The notes: generated from the sequence alone by a model not told the origin. Numbered from the stretch's first letter, positions 42,260 through 52,259 are shown. The stretch: DNA of 64,000 bases from Phascolarctos cinereus (GCF_002099425.1 NW_018344194.1:992001-1056000), one strand, 5' to 3'. A program made the numbers and translations.

Positions 42260-42405
42260 GGTGCTCCATCGCTGTGCATTGGGCACCGTGCAAGGGGCTG
42301 GAGCTGTGAAGACCACCTTGCAAACAGACCTGCCCTCAAGAGCTTACATTCTGTCAATGAGGGGGATGCATCTTGTAAGCAGATAAGTACATGCACAAAT
42401 CAAGC
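42260..42405 (-). mobile_element. L2 LINE 3' tail, minus strand, second copy
   Basis: GGGCACCGTGCAAGGGGCTG, CCTGCCCTCAAGAGCTTACA and AAGCAGATAAGTACATGCAC. It is separate from the tail at 42070 and may be a tandem insertion. Confidence 0.65.
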
Positions 42406-42624
42406 AATCAGCAAGCAATGATTGTTTTTCAGCCAAAGACAAAGTTTATTAGAACTTCTGTCCTATTGAGCAGACTCTTAAGGAGTCTGAACATTAGAGA
42501 GCTAGTGGCTAGATTTTAAGAACCTGAGCCCCTTAATAGAGACAAGACGGACCTTATATACAGAAAGGCTGTGAGAGGGATCTAGGAGGGGCCAAGTGGT
42601 TTGCGAGACAGTGAGGTAATAGAA

Positions 42625-42800
42625 TCAGCAAGCAATTATTAAGTACCTGCTATGTACCTGAGTTAGGCCTAGAGACACAGAGACACCGATGGAAAAGTCT
42701 CTCTCTGATCCATTACAAGGAGAACTTTTGAGTGCTTGCTGTATACCAGGCACTGTGGAGATGAGCTGGAGCAAGTGTCTGCTCTCAGCATGCTGCCGTC
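42625..42800 (-). mobile_element. L2 LINE 3' tail, minus strand, third copy
   Basis: AAGCAATTATTAAGTACCTG, CTATGTACCTGAGTTAGGCC, then a second GAGTGCTTGCTGTATACCAG block. At least one L2 end, probably two nested ones. Confidence 0.6.
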
Positions 42801-42804
42801 CCAT

Positions 42805-43555
42805 GAGGGTCTGGGGGTGGGGGAGGGGAGATCATCCCCATTTTACAGAGATGACCACATGCTTAATCGTTTGAAGAGGAAGAGAAGGTCGAGGCTGAGA
42901 AGGATGAAAGCCGCCCTCGCTGTCCTTCCCCCTCCTACCTGGCTTCTCCTCCAACCACAGGAAGCCTGAGATCCAGACGTTAGGGCTGGCTCCCCTTGGC
43001 TTCCCCCATTCCAGGCTCTGCTGGAGCCTCCCTGATGCTTCCCAAGGAGCTGGGTTACCAGGCTTACAAGATGGGGCTGAGGGCCAACAGTTTAGGTAAA
43101 AGGTCCTAATGAAGACAGGGTGTGATTTCCCCAGAGGAAGGAAGTGCCCACAGCTAGGGAACTAGAAGGAGACTTGCCAGGATTAAAATGACCCTGAAAA
43201 AAGTCGTTTTCTTTTCTGGGTTGGGATCCTTTAGGTTTCAAAATAGGAACTTGTACTTTTCACCATCCTTGTTGGAAGGTCCAGAGAAATAGTGACTTCC
43301 CCCACATCCTGCCCCCAGCCTGGGTGGGGAGATGAGCACAGCTCATGAGAGGTTTGTGGGAACCTCCTGCTGCTGGGGAGGACTCCCCTAGGAATGCACC
43401 CCCAATTCTGATAACAGTGACTGTAAGATTCCCTCTGCCGATCACACACTGCCCAGGGATTGACTTGTCCTCACAGGCTCTTTTATTTCCTTTTTTCCCT
43501 GAATGCCTTTGCTTTTGACATAAAATCCATTTCTGAACATATTCCTCTCCATCTC
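42805..43555. other. Non-coding stretch, unassigned
   Basis: A short antisense SINE core (CCCCATTTTACAGAGATGAC) lies at about 42835-42860. The rest is unassigned. No gene. Confidence 0.4.
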
Positions 43556-43557
43556 CC

Positions 43558-43900
43558 CAACCCAGGTGAGTTATTGAATGGTCCTCAGTGCCCCTCATGG
43601 TCCAGAAAAAACAGCCTTCTTGCTGGTCTTCACCCACACCAGGCCATTTCCTCCATGCCTGGCATGGACTTTCTCCTCCTTTCCAACTCTTAGGACCCCT
43701 AGCTCCCTTAAAAGTTAAGCTCCAGTGCCGCCTTCTACATGCGGCCTTTGCAGTTCCCCCTATCTGCTTGTACTTCTCCCCCCCCCCATTACCTTGGGCT
43801 TATTTCTCATGTGAGAATGTTGTCTCCTCTGACTGGTCTAAGTTCTAGAGAGCGGGGATCATTTCACTCTTGTCCATTTATATGTGGCTCAGTGCTCATC
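43558..43900 (+). mobile_element. L2 LINE 3' end, plus strand
   Basis: GTTAAGCTCCAGTGCCGCCT, TTCTACATGCGGCCTTTGCA, TCTGCTTGTACTTCTCCCCC and TCTAGAGAGCGGGGATCATT follow L2 3' order. The usual tail is replaced by the GGAT array. Confidence 0.75.
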
Positions 43901-44000
43901 AATGGATGAATGGATGAATGGATGAATACATGGATGGATGGATAGAGGGATGGGTGCACAGATGGATGGATGGAGGGATGGATGGATGAATGGATGGAGG
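43901..44000. repeat. (GGAT/GGAA)n tetramer repeat
   Basis: About 100 bases of ATGGATGGATG units with substitutions, directly at the end of an L2 copy. Confidence 0.92.
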
Positions 44001-44004
44001 CCAA

Positions 44005-44545
44005 AGGAGCAGAGGCTATTATGGAAAAGGGGATGGCCAACAAATTCAGAGGCTTCAGGGATGTCAAGAGTCATTGGATATAGTGAATTAACATCACTGA
44101 AGACCTTAGCAAAAGTTCCATGGAAGTGGGGCAGAAGCCAGCTTCTAAAGGATGGCTGAAATGGCCACAGAATTAGGGCTTCTCGCCATATCTCAGCAAG
44201 TTCCTCTGATGGGAGGAAAATCTGAGGGCAAATCTGAGCTGGAGAAATGACTCTACTTGTGTATCCTGGGCCGAAAACTGGCCCAGGGCAGCCTTAGAAC
44301 CAGTAAGGAGCATGGAGGGGCTCTTTCCCTCTGGTCTGATGAGGGTTAAAGAAAAAAAAAGAGGAGATGGTTGGAACAAGTGTAAGCAGGTTCCAGGAAC
44401 CATCCAAGGAAGTGGGAAAGCAAGTGGGATCCCAGAGGGTTTTACAAACATCTAGGGAAGCCATGTCTAGTCCTGAAAGCTTCTCCTCATTCCGTTGATG
44501 AAAAAAACACATATAATTTCAGGTCAGGTGATCTTCCTTAATAAT
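44005..44545. other. Non-coding spacer
   Basis: Unassigned. No gene. Confidence 0.35.
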
Positions 44546-44553
44546 GCATCATC

Positions 44554-44590
44554 CATATATACATACATGTGTGTATATATATACATACAT

Positions 44591-44640
<50 letters not shown>
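44554..44640. repeat. (TA)n/(CA)n dinucleotide repeat
   Basis: ATACATACATGTG leads into ACACACACAC and then a pure (AT)n of about 17 units at 44604-44638. Confidence 0.93.
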
Positions 44641-44642
<2 letters not shown>

Positions 44643-44945
44643 GTCTAATGATAGCTTTCTCTAGGTTGAGGGGGGAGGGAAGAGAAAGAAATTTGCTTGA
44701 TAACTTTATTATATTTAAAAGGATTAGCAAATTGTACGTAATAGATTTGTGGTTTCATGTGCAATCATTTTTTTCTATCCTCATATATTATGAAAATGCT
44801 TGTTTTATCCCATAAATTAAAAATTAAATAAATAAAACATTTAAAAATAGAATTCCAAATAGAATTTGAATACAATTTCAAATTCCAAGTGGAGCCAACA
44901 TTTCATTCTAAACCTACTTGGGGGGAGAGGCATGGTAACAAATAA
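44641..44945. other. AT-rich spacer
   Basis: AT-rich with ATAAATTAAAAATTAAATAA at about 44811. It could be a LINE tail, but I cannot place it. No gene. Confidence 0.35.
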
Positions 44946-44947
44946 GA

Positions 44948-45132
44948 CCTACTGGAATGAGCATGGAATTGGGGTCATATCTGGGTTAAAGTCCTGGCCT
45001 TGCTGGGTAGCAACTGTCTGACCCTGGACAAGACATTTCATGTCTCTGGGTCTCCATTTCCTCATCTATAAAAATGGATGAAGGGTGCTGAACCAGATGG
45101 TCTTGGAGGGTTCTTCCAGCTCTAGATATAGG
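44948..45132 (+). mobile_element. SINE with L3-like tail, plus strand
   Basis: GCATGGAATTGGGGTCATAT, CTGACCCTGGACAAGACATT, CATTTCCTCATCTATAAAAA, TGAACCAGATGGTCTTGGAG and GGTTCTTCCAGCTCTAGATA. Confidence 0.8.
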
Positions 45133-45329
45133 ATCCCAAGTAAAGATTTTCATGGGACTTGAACCCTGCTCTTGATCTCTGGCTCCTTTCTTGCTCCCTA
45201 GTGGTGAGAGTTCTCCAGACTTGGCCCAACCAAGACGCACCATTATTAGACCATCTTGGTGCTACCTGGACCCCACCCCCATGCATCCCCTTTGACCTTT
45301 CGCTCTTGAAGCAAGATTCAAATCCATCC

Positions 45330-45500
45330 TCCTTAGGCATCATAATGACAGTGACTTCCCAAAGAAAACCACCTCATCTTCTCTTCTCAGAATGCAGGTT
45401 CTTTGAAGGCAGGGCTGCATTTTTTTTGGGGGGGGGTATTTGTGTCTTCAGGGTCCAATGAATTTCCTAGAACATCAGAAGTACTTAAGTGCTTATTCAT
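45330..45500 (+). mobile_element. L2 LINE 3' tail, plus strand
   Basis: AATGCAGGTTCTTTGAAGGC, TTCAGGGTCCAATGAATTTC and GAACATCAGAAGTACTTAAG, then the ATTC repeat typical of L2 ends (45498-45529). Confidence 0.7.
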
Positions 45501-45724
45501 TCATTCATTCGTTTGTTTGTTCATTCATTGGGTGGGCTATCTCCTTCTTTTCTTCTTTTCTTTCATAGACAGAGAATTTTAGGAGCAGTCAGCAGCTGGC
45601 TCCCTGATTGCGTTCCCATATTCTCTGGTTGGACAATGACACCTCCCAAGATGGCTGGGAGGCTCAAAGGCAGAATGTCTATCAGGTGCTTTGTCCGCCC
45701 TAACATGCCTTCGAATGGTGGTAG

Positions 45725-45920
45725 CTGTTGTTATTTACAGGATCACAGACCTAGACGTGGATGGAGCCTCTGAGACCAATCAGCCCAATTTTCTCATTTT
45801 ATAGATGAGAGAAGTGAGGCCTGGGGAGGGGAAGGCTGTCCGAGGTCGTACAGGGACTAAGTGTCTGAGGCAGGGTTTGAACTCAGATCCTAGGACAACA
45901 AAGTTATGGCAGTCATCATT
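45725..45920 (-). mobile_element. MIR-type SINE, minus strand
   Basis: ACAGGATCACAGACCTAGAC, TTTTATAGATGAGAGAAGTG and CAGGGTTTGAACTCAGATCC. Confidence 0.8.
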
Positions 45921-46049
45921 GTTTCATTGTTATTGACACAATCATCCATTGGGTTTTCTAAGAATCACCAGGATAGAGTTTATTTGTCTAAAAACTGGTG
46001 GGACTGGGTTAGCTCCTCAGAGCTGTCTGAAAAGAAGTTGATTGAGGCT

Positions 46050-46245
46050 AAATCTTTGATCCAGAGCTCAAAGGGACCTTAGTGAGGCATTGAGCCCAAC
46101 CCCTCCATTTCCCAGACGGGAAAACCAAGACCCAAAGAAGGAAATGATGTCCCCAAGGTCTCACAGGTAGCAAGTAGCTGTGACCTGAATCCAGCCTATA
46201 AATCCAGTGCTCTTTTCATTGGGATCACATTTTGGGCAGTAAAAA
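46050..46245 (-). mobile_element. MIR-type SINE, minus strand
   Basis: CAGAGCTCAAAGGGACCTTA, TTTCCCAGACGGGAAAACCA and AGGTCTCACAGGTAGCAAGT. Confidence 0.78.
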
Positions 46246-47005
46246 GACAATCACTCCTTGTGCTTTTTCCTCCCTCACTGGTAAAATGCTCTGGGCTCTC
46301 ATGTAGAGAAAGTCTTAATTCCCTCAGGAGTCACCAAGATCTCTCTCACACTTACTCAGCTGCAGTAACTGGTCTGGTTGGCTTCTCAGGAACATGCTGT
46401 GTATCTTCCATGCAGGCTTTGAGAGCACATTTCCAGATCTGCTGCCTCAGGGCCTTCAGGACTTCCACTGACCCATGACCCATTTGCCATTGATTCAAAA
46501 GCTCTCTCCAGATTAACTGATAACTGGGACAAAAACGAAATGAGTACCCCCTAAGCCATTCCCCAACGCCCATCCTGTTTAATGGTGCCGCTCCAAGGTC
46601 ATGGTTTCATTAAAGGATCCCAAAGGGGGATTTGACCTCAATTTCAGTCATTTCCTCACTAAAATTCAACAGACACTTATTTGCTCACTGGTCTTCATCG
46701 TCCCTCAGTGCTCTGGAAAAAGTTGAAAGTTTAAATGGCAATTCTCTTCAGAGTTTAAAGTCAGATTCAAAACGTTCTACTTTTAATTGCTCAAGGATTC
46801 TTTGGGAAAATAAATTCCAATACGGTTTGTTTTTCTGGACCAGAGACCTGTGAAAAGGGGGCAAAGGAAAGGACAATGGCCATCATAGCTGGGCCTAGAT
46901 AAGACCCCTTCCTAGAAGTGGTGCCTCTGGGCACTTTTCTTCGGTAGGGAGTCCAAACCCACATTATGTAGAGCTTAACAGAAGAGAGTCCTGACAACAT
47001 CAGTG
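46246..47005. other. Non-coding stretch with unique-looking AT-rich segment
   Basis: Segment 46630-46850 matches no repeat I know and has moderate AT content (GAAAGTTTAAATGGCAATTC, TTTTAATTGCTCAAGGATTC). No gene. Confidence 0.4.
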
Positions 47006-47011
47006 TCTCAG

Positions 47012-47130
47012 TTATCAATCAATCACAAAATCTTTATTGAGTACCTATAATGTGCTAAAAGCTGGACAGTCCCTGCCTTCAAAAAGCTTCTGTTCTATTG
47101 GGTGAAATATTATATGCACACATAAGTGAG
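47012..47130 (-). mobile_element. L2 LINE 3' tail, minus strand
   Basis: TTATCAATCAATCACAAAAT, CTTTATTGAGTACCTATAAT and CCTGCCTTCAAAAAGCTTCT. Confidence 0.75.
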
Positions 47131-47154
47131 TAAGTGAGGACAAAACATTTTGAT

Positions 47155-47362
47155 TTTTAGCCAGACCTGTGATTTCATGAGGGTAGGGAGCTTCAGGTGA
47201 GGAAATGCCCAGGTTGGTAACTACTCTGCAATTTTGACTCTTAGGGGTGTTGAGAAATTGTGACCTGCCTGGGAACACCTGGTCTGTAGGTGCAAGAGGC
47301 TGAACCCAGGTGCTCCTGACTCTGAAGTCAGCTCTCCACCTACTACACCACACAGCTTCTCC
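47155..47362 (-). mobile_element. MIR-type SINE, minus strand
   Basis: AGCCAGACCTGTGATTTCAT, GACCTGCCTGGGAACACCTG, GGCTGAACCCAGGTGCTCCT and CACCTACTACACCACACAGC. Confidence 0.75.
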
Positions 47363-47830
47363 TATCAAATATAGATAAAATAAAACCAAGGTCATTGGTT
47401 TCCTCCCTCCAACCAGGAGCTTAGAAGCTTGCCTGTCTCTTTTTCCACAGGGTAGTTCTCAGATGTGCCCTCCTTTAATCCCAGAAAGGCAGACTGCTCA
47501 ATGTACTGGTTGCCTTCCCCAGAGCTCAGGAACCACAGAGTACTCAGCCTATCTGTTGGGTGGCCTTCCTGCTGGCTTCCCTCCTTCACAGCTTGTACAA
47601 TTCTTTGACAATTGGCTATTACCTGTTTCTCCCAAGCAGTTCTTCATTGGTTATAACCTGTGCCCCACTCACTCCTGAGTAAGTTGAAGAATGGGTACTT
47701 TTAAATAGAAAACAAAAAATTTGCAAATACCTTCTCAATTCATTTTCTGTTTTCTAGAACATCATGAGAACATATTTTAAAACTCAATGACAATGAAATT
47801 ATGAAATCTGTGTTTTAATTCATCAATGTT
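47363..47830. other. Non-coding spacer
   Basis: Unassigned. No gene. Confidence 0.35.
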
Positions 47831-47831
47831 A

Positions 47832-47880
47832 CAAAGAAAAGTACTGGAAGGTCCCTTCCAGCTCTAAATCTATAATCTCA
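47832..47880 (+). mobile_element. SINE/L3-type tail fragment, plus strand
   Basis: CTGGAAGGTCCCTTCCAGCT followed by CTAAATCTATAATCTCAT. Confidence 0.65.
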
Positions 47881-47881
47881 T

Positions 47882-47970
47882 TATCCCTTTGTCCCTCTCT
47901 CCCTTCCTTCCCTCCTTTTCTTCCTTCCTTCCTTCCTCCCTTCTTTCTTCCCTTTTTCTCCTCCCTTCCA
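47882..47970. repeat. Pyrimidine-rich (CCTT)n
   Basis: About 90 bases of C/T with CCTT units, joined to the SINE tail before it. Confidence 0.9.
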
Positions 47971-47971
47971 C

Positions 47972-48110
47972 AAACACTTTACTCCTCAGTAAAAAGGGGA
48001 TAACAATCAGTAAAGCACCCTTCTCCTTCCAGGGCTGCCCTGAGGCTCAAATGAGATAATATCTGGAAGGTGTCTTGAAAACCTCTAAGTGCTCTAGAAA
48101 TTTTCATCAC
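47972..48110 (+). mobile_element. MIR SINE 3' half, plus strand
   Basis: CTTTACTCCTCAGTAAAAAG, GGGCTGCCCTGAGGCTCAAA, TGAGATAATATCTGGAAGGT and AAGTGCTCTAGAAATTTTCA. Confidence 0.72.
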
Positions 48111-48239
48111 TGGCATGCCCACCCTGTGCCTGCTTTGTATGAGCGGCAGTAAATCCTTTCCATTGCTCCAGCTGAACCTCTACATTCCATGCACCCCGCT
48201 GCATCCCTTGGGAATCCATTAGGGAACAAGTTACAGGAA

Positions 48240-48350
48240 AGTACCCAGGACTGAGAGTCTGGAGCCCCAGATATGAGGCTGTCATTAGTGGCTGTTGACT
48301 TTGCACTAGTCACTCTCCATTTCTGGGCCTCAGTTTCCCCTTCAATTCCC
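48240..48350 (+). mobile_element. SINE fragment, plus strand
   Basis: GACTTTGCACTAGTCACTCT and CATTTCTGGGCCTCAGTTTC. Confidence 0.55.
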
Positions 48351-48614
48351 TTCTAGCCCCCAAGCCCATGCTCTCTGTGTCAAGTTCATAAATTGAAGAG
48401 CTGAGCTGAAGGGTTGAACCTTTGCTTCTCCTTCCCCTGAGGGAGGGGGTCAGGGAGGAAGGGACCCCCTTCCTCCCCTTGCTCACTTACAAGCCCTCGA
48501 GAGCTTTTGCTGGAAGGAAGCTCTAAAGTCACTATAATTAATTAAATGAAGGCATATTTCTAATAGAAAGGTCCTCCAGGCAAAGTGTCCACAGAGCTCC
48601 CAGGCCCAAGGGAA

Positions 48615-48932
48615 CATCTACAAATGGGGACATGATGAGTCATAGTAGAAAGGCTACTGGAGTCATGTTTGAATCCCAGCTCTGTGCCTGTTGTCTATGT
48701 GACCTTGGGCAAGTCACTTCCTCCTCTGACTCTCAGTTTCCTCACTATTTTGAGAGAGAGGCAGAGAGATGGAGAGGGAGCGGGGTGGCAGGAGGAGAGA
48801 GACACAGTGAGACAGACAGAGACACAGAGACACAGAGAGACACACATAAACACAGAGAGAGACAGAGAAAGTAGGCTTTAATTGGATGACCCTAAAGTTC
48901 CCTTGCAGTTTGCAAACTAAGATCCTATGAAA
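48615..48932 (+). mobile_element. SINE with internal GA microsatellite, plus strand
   Basis: The SINE body (GTTTGAATCCCAGCTCTGTG, GACCTTGGGCAAGTCACTTC, CTCTCAGTTTCCTCACTATT) is followed by about 115 bases of GA/CA-rich repeat at 48753-48870. The SINE tail then resumes (TTGGATGACCCTAAAGTTCC, AACTAAGATCCTATGA). In the consensus these two parts touch at the CTGTAAAATGAGA region, so the repeat has grown inside the element. Confidence 0.78.
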
Positions 48933-49290
48933 TTCCATAAACTAGAGCCCAATAAAGAAAGACAATGCCCTGGGCTGTAGGGATGACCCGCAAACCTCTG
49001 GAGTGCCAGAGGATCTCCTTCTTTTGAAATTAATATGAGACAAGAAAGCACTTGCCTGGTTTCTGTGGAATGTGTGATTTTAGTTTTGTTTCTTGGCTTG
49101 GATGCCTAGATTTTTAAACCTGAAATGATGCTTAAAGGATTAGGAAAAGCTGGAGGGGACAGCGATCTTGGTGAGCCTCAGCTCCTATCTCCGCGAGACC
49201 GTGGGAAACTTGAGCAATTCTATCGCTGGGGGATGGTAGAAAATGAAATGGAAAACCATGTGTCATTTACATTGGATTTACTGTCATCCT

Positions 49291-49292
<2 letters not shown>

Positions 49293-49345
<53 letters not shown>

Positions 49346-49718
49346 ATGTGTATGTGTATATGTGTGTATGTGTGTGTATGTATGTGTATGTGTGCATGTC
49401 TCTGTGTGTATGTGTGTGTGTCTGTGTGTGTCTGTGTGTATCTGTATGTATGTGTCTGTATGTCTGTGTGTGTATTTGTGTATGTCTATGTGTGTATGTC
49501 TGTGTGTGTATGTATGTATGTATGTATATGTGTGCATGTCTCTGTGTGTATGTATGTGTGTCTCTCTGTGTGTATGTGTGTATGTGTGTGTCTGTATGTA
49601 TGTGTGTCTGTCTGTGTGTATATGTATGTGTGTATATGTGTGTATATGTGTATGTCTGTGTGTATATGTCTGTGTGTATATGTGTGTGTGTATGTGTGTG
49701 TGTGTGTGTGTGTGTGGC
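49293..49718. repeat. TG-rich array with TATG/TCTG variants
   Basis: A pure (GT)n run of about 22 units at 49293-49337 leads into nearly 400 bases of TGTATG, TGTCTG and TATGTG variants. GCATGTCTCTGTGTGTATGT at 49394 recurs at 49534, a spacing of 140. Frames open on both strands for over 150 codons (Cys-Val and His-Thr repeats) are trivial products of this composition. Confidence 0.95.
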
Positions 49719-49779
49719 TGTCTGGGGACCAAGGGTGGCCAGGAAAGCACTGGTCAAATGCAGAGGCTAGAGAAGTCCT

Positions 49780-49935
49780 TGAGCTAAGTCTGCCTGAGCA
49801 TGTGGTGAGACTCTGGCCATCCCAAGCTCTGGCTCTGTTCCTTACTACCAATATGACCTTGGATAAGTCATTTGGCCTCAGTTTCTGCATCTGTAAAAAA
49901 AAAAAAGTGCAGGTTAGACTAAAAATCTTCATACC
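49780..49935 (+). mobile_element. SINE with A-run, plus strand
   Basis: CTACCAATATGACCTTGGAT, AAGTCATTTGGCCTCAGTTT and CTGCATCTGTAAAAAAAAAA. The A run expands the usual GTAAAATG. Confidence 0.72.
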
Positions 49936-50084
49936 CTCTTTCAATTTGATATCAGGGATCTTGCTGGGCCTGAGGGAAAAGGCTGCTGTCCATAAACTTC
50001 TCTAGATAATAAGGCTCTTAGGAGCTCTTCCTTACATCTAAACAAAATCTCTCCTGAAGATCCATGTCCATTCTCTCTTGTCTG

Positions 50085-50275
50085 AGCTATAGATCTAGAG
50101 TTAGAAGGACATTAGAGGTCATGGAGTCCAACTGCTTCATTTTACAGATGATGAGATGGAGGCCTCAGGTCACACAAGGAGTCAGTATCTCAGAAGGGCT
50201 GAACCCAGGCCTTCCTGACTTCTAGTGCAGCCACACTGAGCTATCCTTTATCTACCACACTGAGCTATGCTCCTG
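50085..50275 (-). mobile_element. MIR-type SINE, minus strand
   Basis: AGATCTAGAGTTAGAAGGAC, CATTTTACAGATGATGAGAT and GGCTGAACCCAGGCCTTCCT. First of four adjacent SINEs. Confidence 0.8.
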
Positions 50276-50289
50276 ACCCAAAGGGCAAG

Positions 50290-50470
50290 GTCTCACAAAA
50301 TCACAGATTCAGAGCTGGAAGGAGCCTCAGAAGTTGGGTTTCCCAACCCCCTTATTTTAAGAACGAGGGGAAGTGACTAAGACATGGTCACATAGTGGTA
50401 AGAATTAGATTCAGAACATGACTCTGACTCTGGAGTCAACTGAACTCTTTCCACTGTGCTGTGCCATCTG
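50290..50470 (-). mobile_element. MIR-type SINE, minus strand
   Basis: TCACAGATTCAGAGCTGGAA, GGAGCCTCAGAAGTTGGGTT and TGACTCTGGAGTCAACTGAA. Confidence 0.75.
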
Positions 50471-50474
50471 GCAG

Positions 50475-50728
50475 GCAGTAGGGGGCACCCTAGTGCACAG
50501 ACCACGGGACCTGGACTCAGCAAGGCTCATCTTCGTGAGTTCAAATCCAGCTTCAGACATTTACTAACTGTGTGACTCTGGGCAAGTCACTGAACCCTAT
50601 TTGCCTCAGTTTCCCCATCTGTAAAATAAGCTGGAGAAGGAGTGGCAAACCACTCCAGTATCTTTGCCAAGAAAACCCTAAATGGAGTCATGAAGAGTCA
50701 GACATCACTCAGCAACAATAGTGCATAC
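50475..50728 (+). mobile_element. RTE-tailed tRNA SINE, plus strand
   Basis: GAGTTCAAATCCAGCTTCAG, AAGCTGGAGAAGGAGTGGCA, ACCACTCCAGTATCTTTGCC, AAGAAAACCCTAAATGGAGT and GAAGAGTCAGACATCACTCA. Confidence 0.88.
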
Positions 50729-50794
50729 CACAGCATGCCTGACACCGAAGGCATTGCTCTATGTATCTTCTCTCTGACGATGAGCTCTTAGGAT

Positions 50795-51000
50795 CCTCCA
50801 TCCAGGCCTGTCAGTGACCTCAGAGATTATCTAATTCAGCTCCCTAATCTTCAAGGTAGGGAAACTGAGGCTTAGTGAGAGGGAGTGGCTTGACCAAGGT
50901 CACAGAGGTCATAAAGAGCAGAGCTGGGTCTTGAAATCCTGTCTCCTTACTCTCAGGTTGAGGACCTATTCCCTTTACCATATTTCCCATAAGAATCAAG
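50795..51000 (-). mobile_element. MIR-type SINE, minus strand
   Basis: GACCTCAGAGATTATCTAAT, TTCAGCTCCCTAATCTTCAA, AAGGTCACAGAGGTCATAAA and AGCTGGGTCTTGAAATCCTG. Confidence 0.8.
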
Positions 51001-51044
51001 GAATAAAAGAGAGTGAGAAATGACAGGAACCTTTGAGATTCTCT

Positions 51045-51270
51045 CTCATTAGATTGGGAGCTCCTTAAGGGCAAGGGTTGTCTTTTGCCTTTCTTCGTAT
51101 CCCCAGTGCAGAATTCCTGGAACATGCCGTTGTTCAGTCATCTCAGTTGTGTCCAACTCTCCATGACCTCATTTGAGGCTTTCTTGGCGGAGATACTGGA
51201 GTGGTTTCCATTTCCCACTCCATCCGGGAACATAGTAGGCACTTAATCAGTGTTTATTGGCTGACTGTGA
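51045..51270 (+). mobile_element. L2 LINE 3' tail, split by an insertion
   Basis: TTAGATTGGGAGCTCCTTAA and TATCCCCAGTGCAGAATTCC lead to 51125. After the insert the tail resumes with ACATAGTAGGCACTTAATCA, GTGTTTATTGGCTGACTG. Together they form one L2 end. Confidence 0.85.
51126..51226 (-). mobile_element. RTE-type SINE tail inserted in L2, minus strand
   Basis: GTTCAGTCATCTCAGTTGTG, TTTCTTGGCGGAGATACTGG and GAGTGGTTTCCATTTCCCAC are the reverse complement of the RTE-tailed SINE 3' end. The insert is bounded by GGAACAT at 51119-51125 and 51227-51233, a likely target duplication. Only about 100 bases of the element are present (5' truncation). Confidence 0.85.
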
Positions 51271-51274
51271 TCAT

Positions 51275-51425
51275 CTGTTGCAGCTTCTTCCTTTGACAGT
51301 TGTGGAAAGTGAGGCCCCTCAAGGGGAAGGGACTTGACCAGGATCACAAAGGCAGCATTAAATATCCCAGCTGGGATTTGAACTCTGCTTCCCAGAACTC
51401 TTCCCAGGCTTTTCCTGGGCACCGC
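51275..51425 (-). mobile_element. MIR-type SINE, minus strand
   Basis: GGAAAGTGAGGCCCCTCAAG, GACTTGACCAGGATCACAAA and GCTGGGATTTGAACTCTGCT. Confidence 0.78.
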
Positions 51426-51429
51426 TCAA

Positions 51430-51865
51430 TCTCTCATATGCCCCAGGTTTTGACCTGGAATTCAGCAATGAGCTCTCATACAATTCTGTAAATTCTCCCT
51501 TTCCTGGCAGTGTTTTCTGCTTGTAGGAGAAGCCCAGGAAAGCTGTGTCAAATGAATGAAAGAATGGTCTTTTTGCCTATTATCCATAGGCGGTCCTGCT
51601 CAACATGGAGATGGTTCTCAGCTCTTGGAGGCTGTACTCACAGAGCACAAGCCCTGCATAGTGTGCAGACTGTGTTACTGTCTCCTAGGCCTGAGCCTCA
51701 CTATGTCCAGCCTGGCCCATCACCAGGGTGGCCACAACAGGGAGCATTTCCTTAACCACATATGGTCTGCCAAGGTGTAGAGGAAGTCTGCTTTGTGTTA
51801 GAAGAGAAAGGACCCCCACCACTGAAATTACAAACACTTGAAATCTTAAAGTGCCAATCGATCAT
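51430..51865. other. Non-coding spacer
   Basis: Unassigned. Open frames at 51510-51780 have no domain. No gene. Confidence 0.4.
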
Positions 51866-51867
51866 GC

Positions 51868-52258
51868 TGTATACATAAGAGCACAAGCTCCCTGAAGACA
51901 AGCATCCTTTTTCTCTTTGTATCTAGCCCCAGCATAGTGTCTGCATGCAGCAGGCACTCAATAAATGCTTTTTGATTGGTCGATTGATATACATATATTT
52001 TTATGCATTGTTTCTGTTGACAGATTGTAAGCAACTTGGTGGCAGGGAAGGTTTTCCTTTTTCGTCTTTGTTCTCCAGAACTTAGCACACAGTAGTTGCT
52101 TAATAAATGCTAATTGATTGATTGATACTTATATGCATATATATTTTTGTTGCTGATAGAATGTAAACTCCTTGAGGATAGGAATTTTATTTTGTTTTGT
52201 ATTCTTAGTCCCTAGCATACAGTAAGCACTTAATATATGCATGATGAATTGAATCAAA
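51868..52258 (+). mobile_element. Three consecutive L2-type 3' tails, plus strand
   Basis: Each unit has the L2 end order: a TGTAA(A/G)C or CACAAGCTCC block, a stretch ending in TAGC(A/C)CA, and an AATAAATGCT-like tail. The tails fall at 51960, 52102 and 52232 (AATATATGCA). Periods are about 142 and 130 bases. GATTGATTGATA and TATATTTTT linkers recur between units. Confidence 0.78.
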
Positions 52259-52259
52259 C

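Noticed and set aside
49284-50005. Frames of 150-235 codons rich in Cys-Val or His-Thr
   Set aside because: They are translations of a TG/CA array. Both strands and several frames are open at once, as expected for a dinucleotide repeat without stops.
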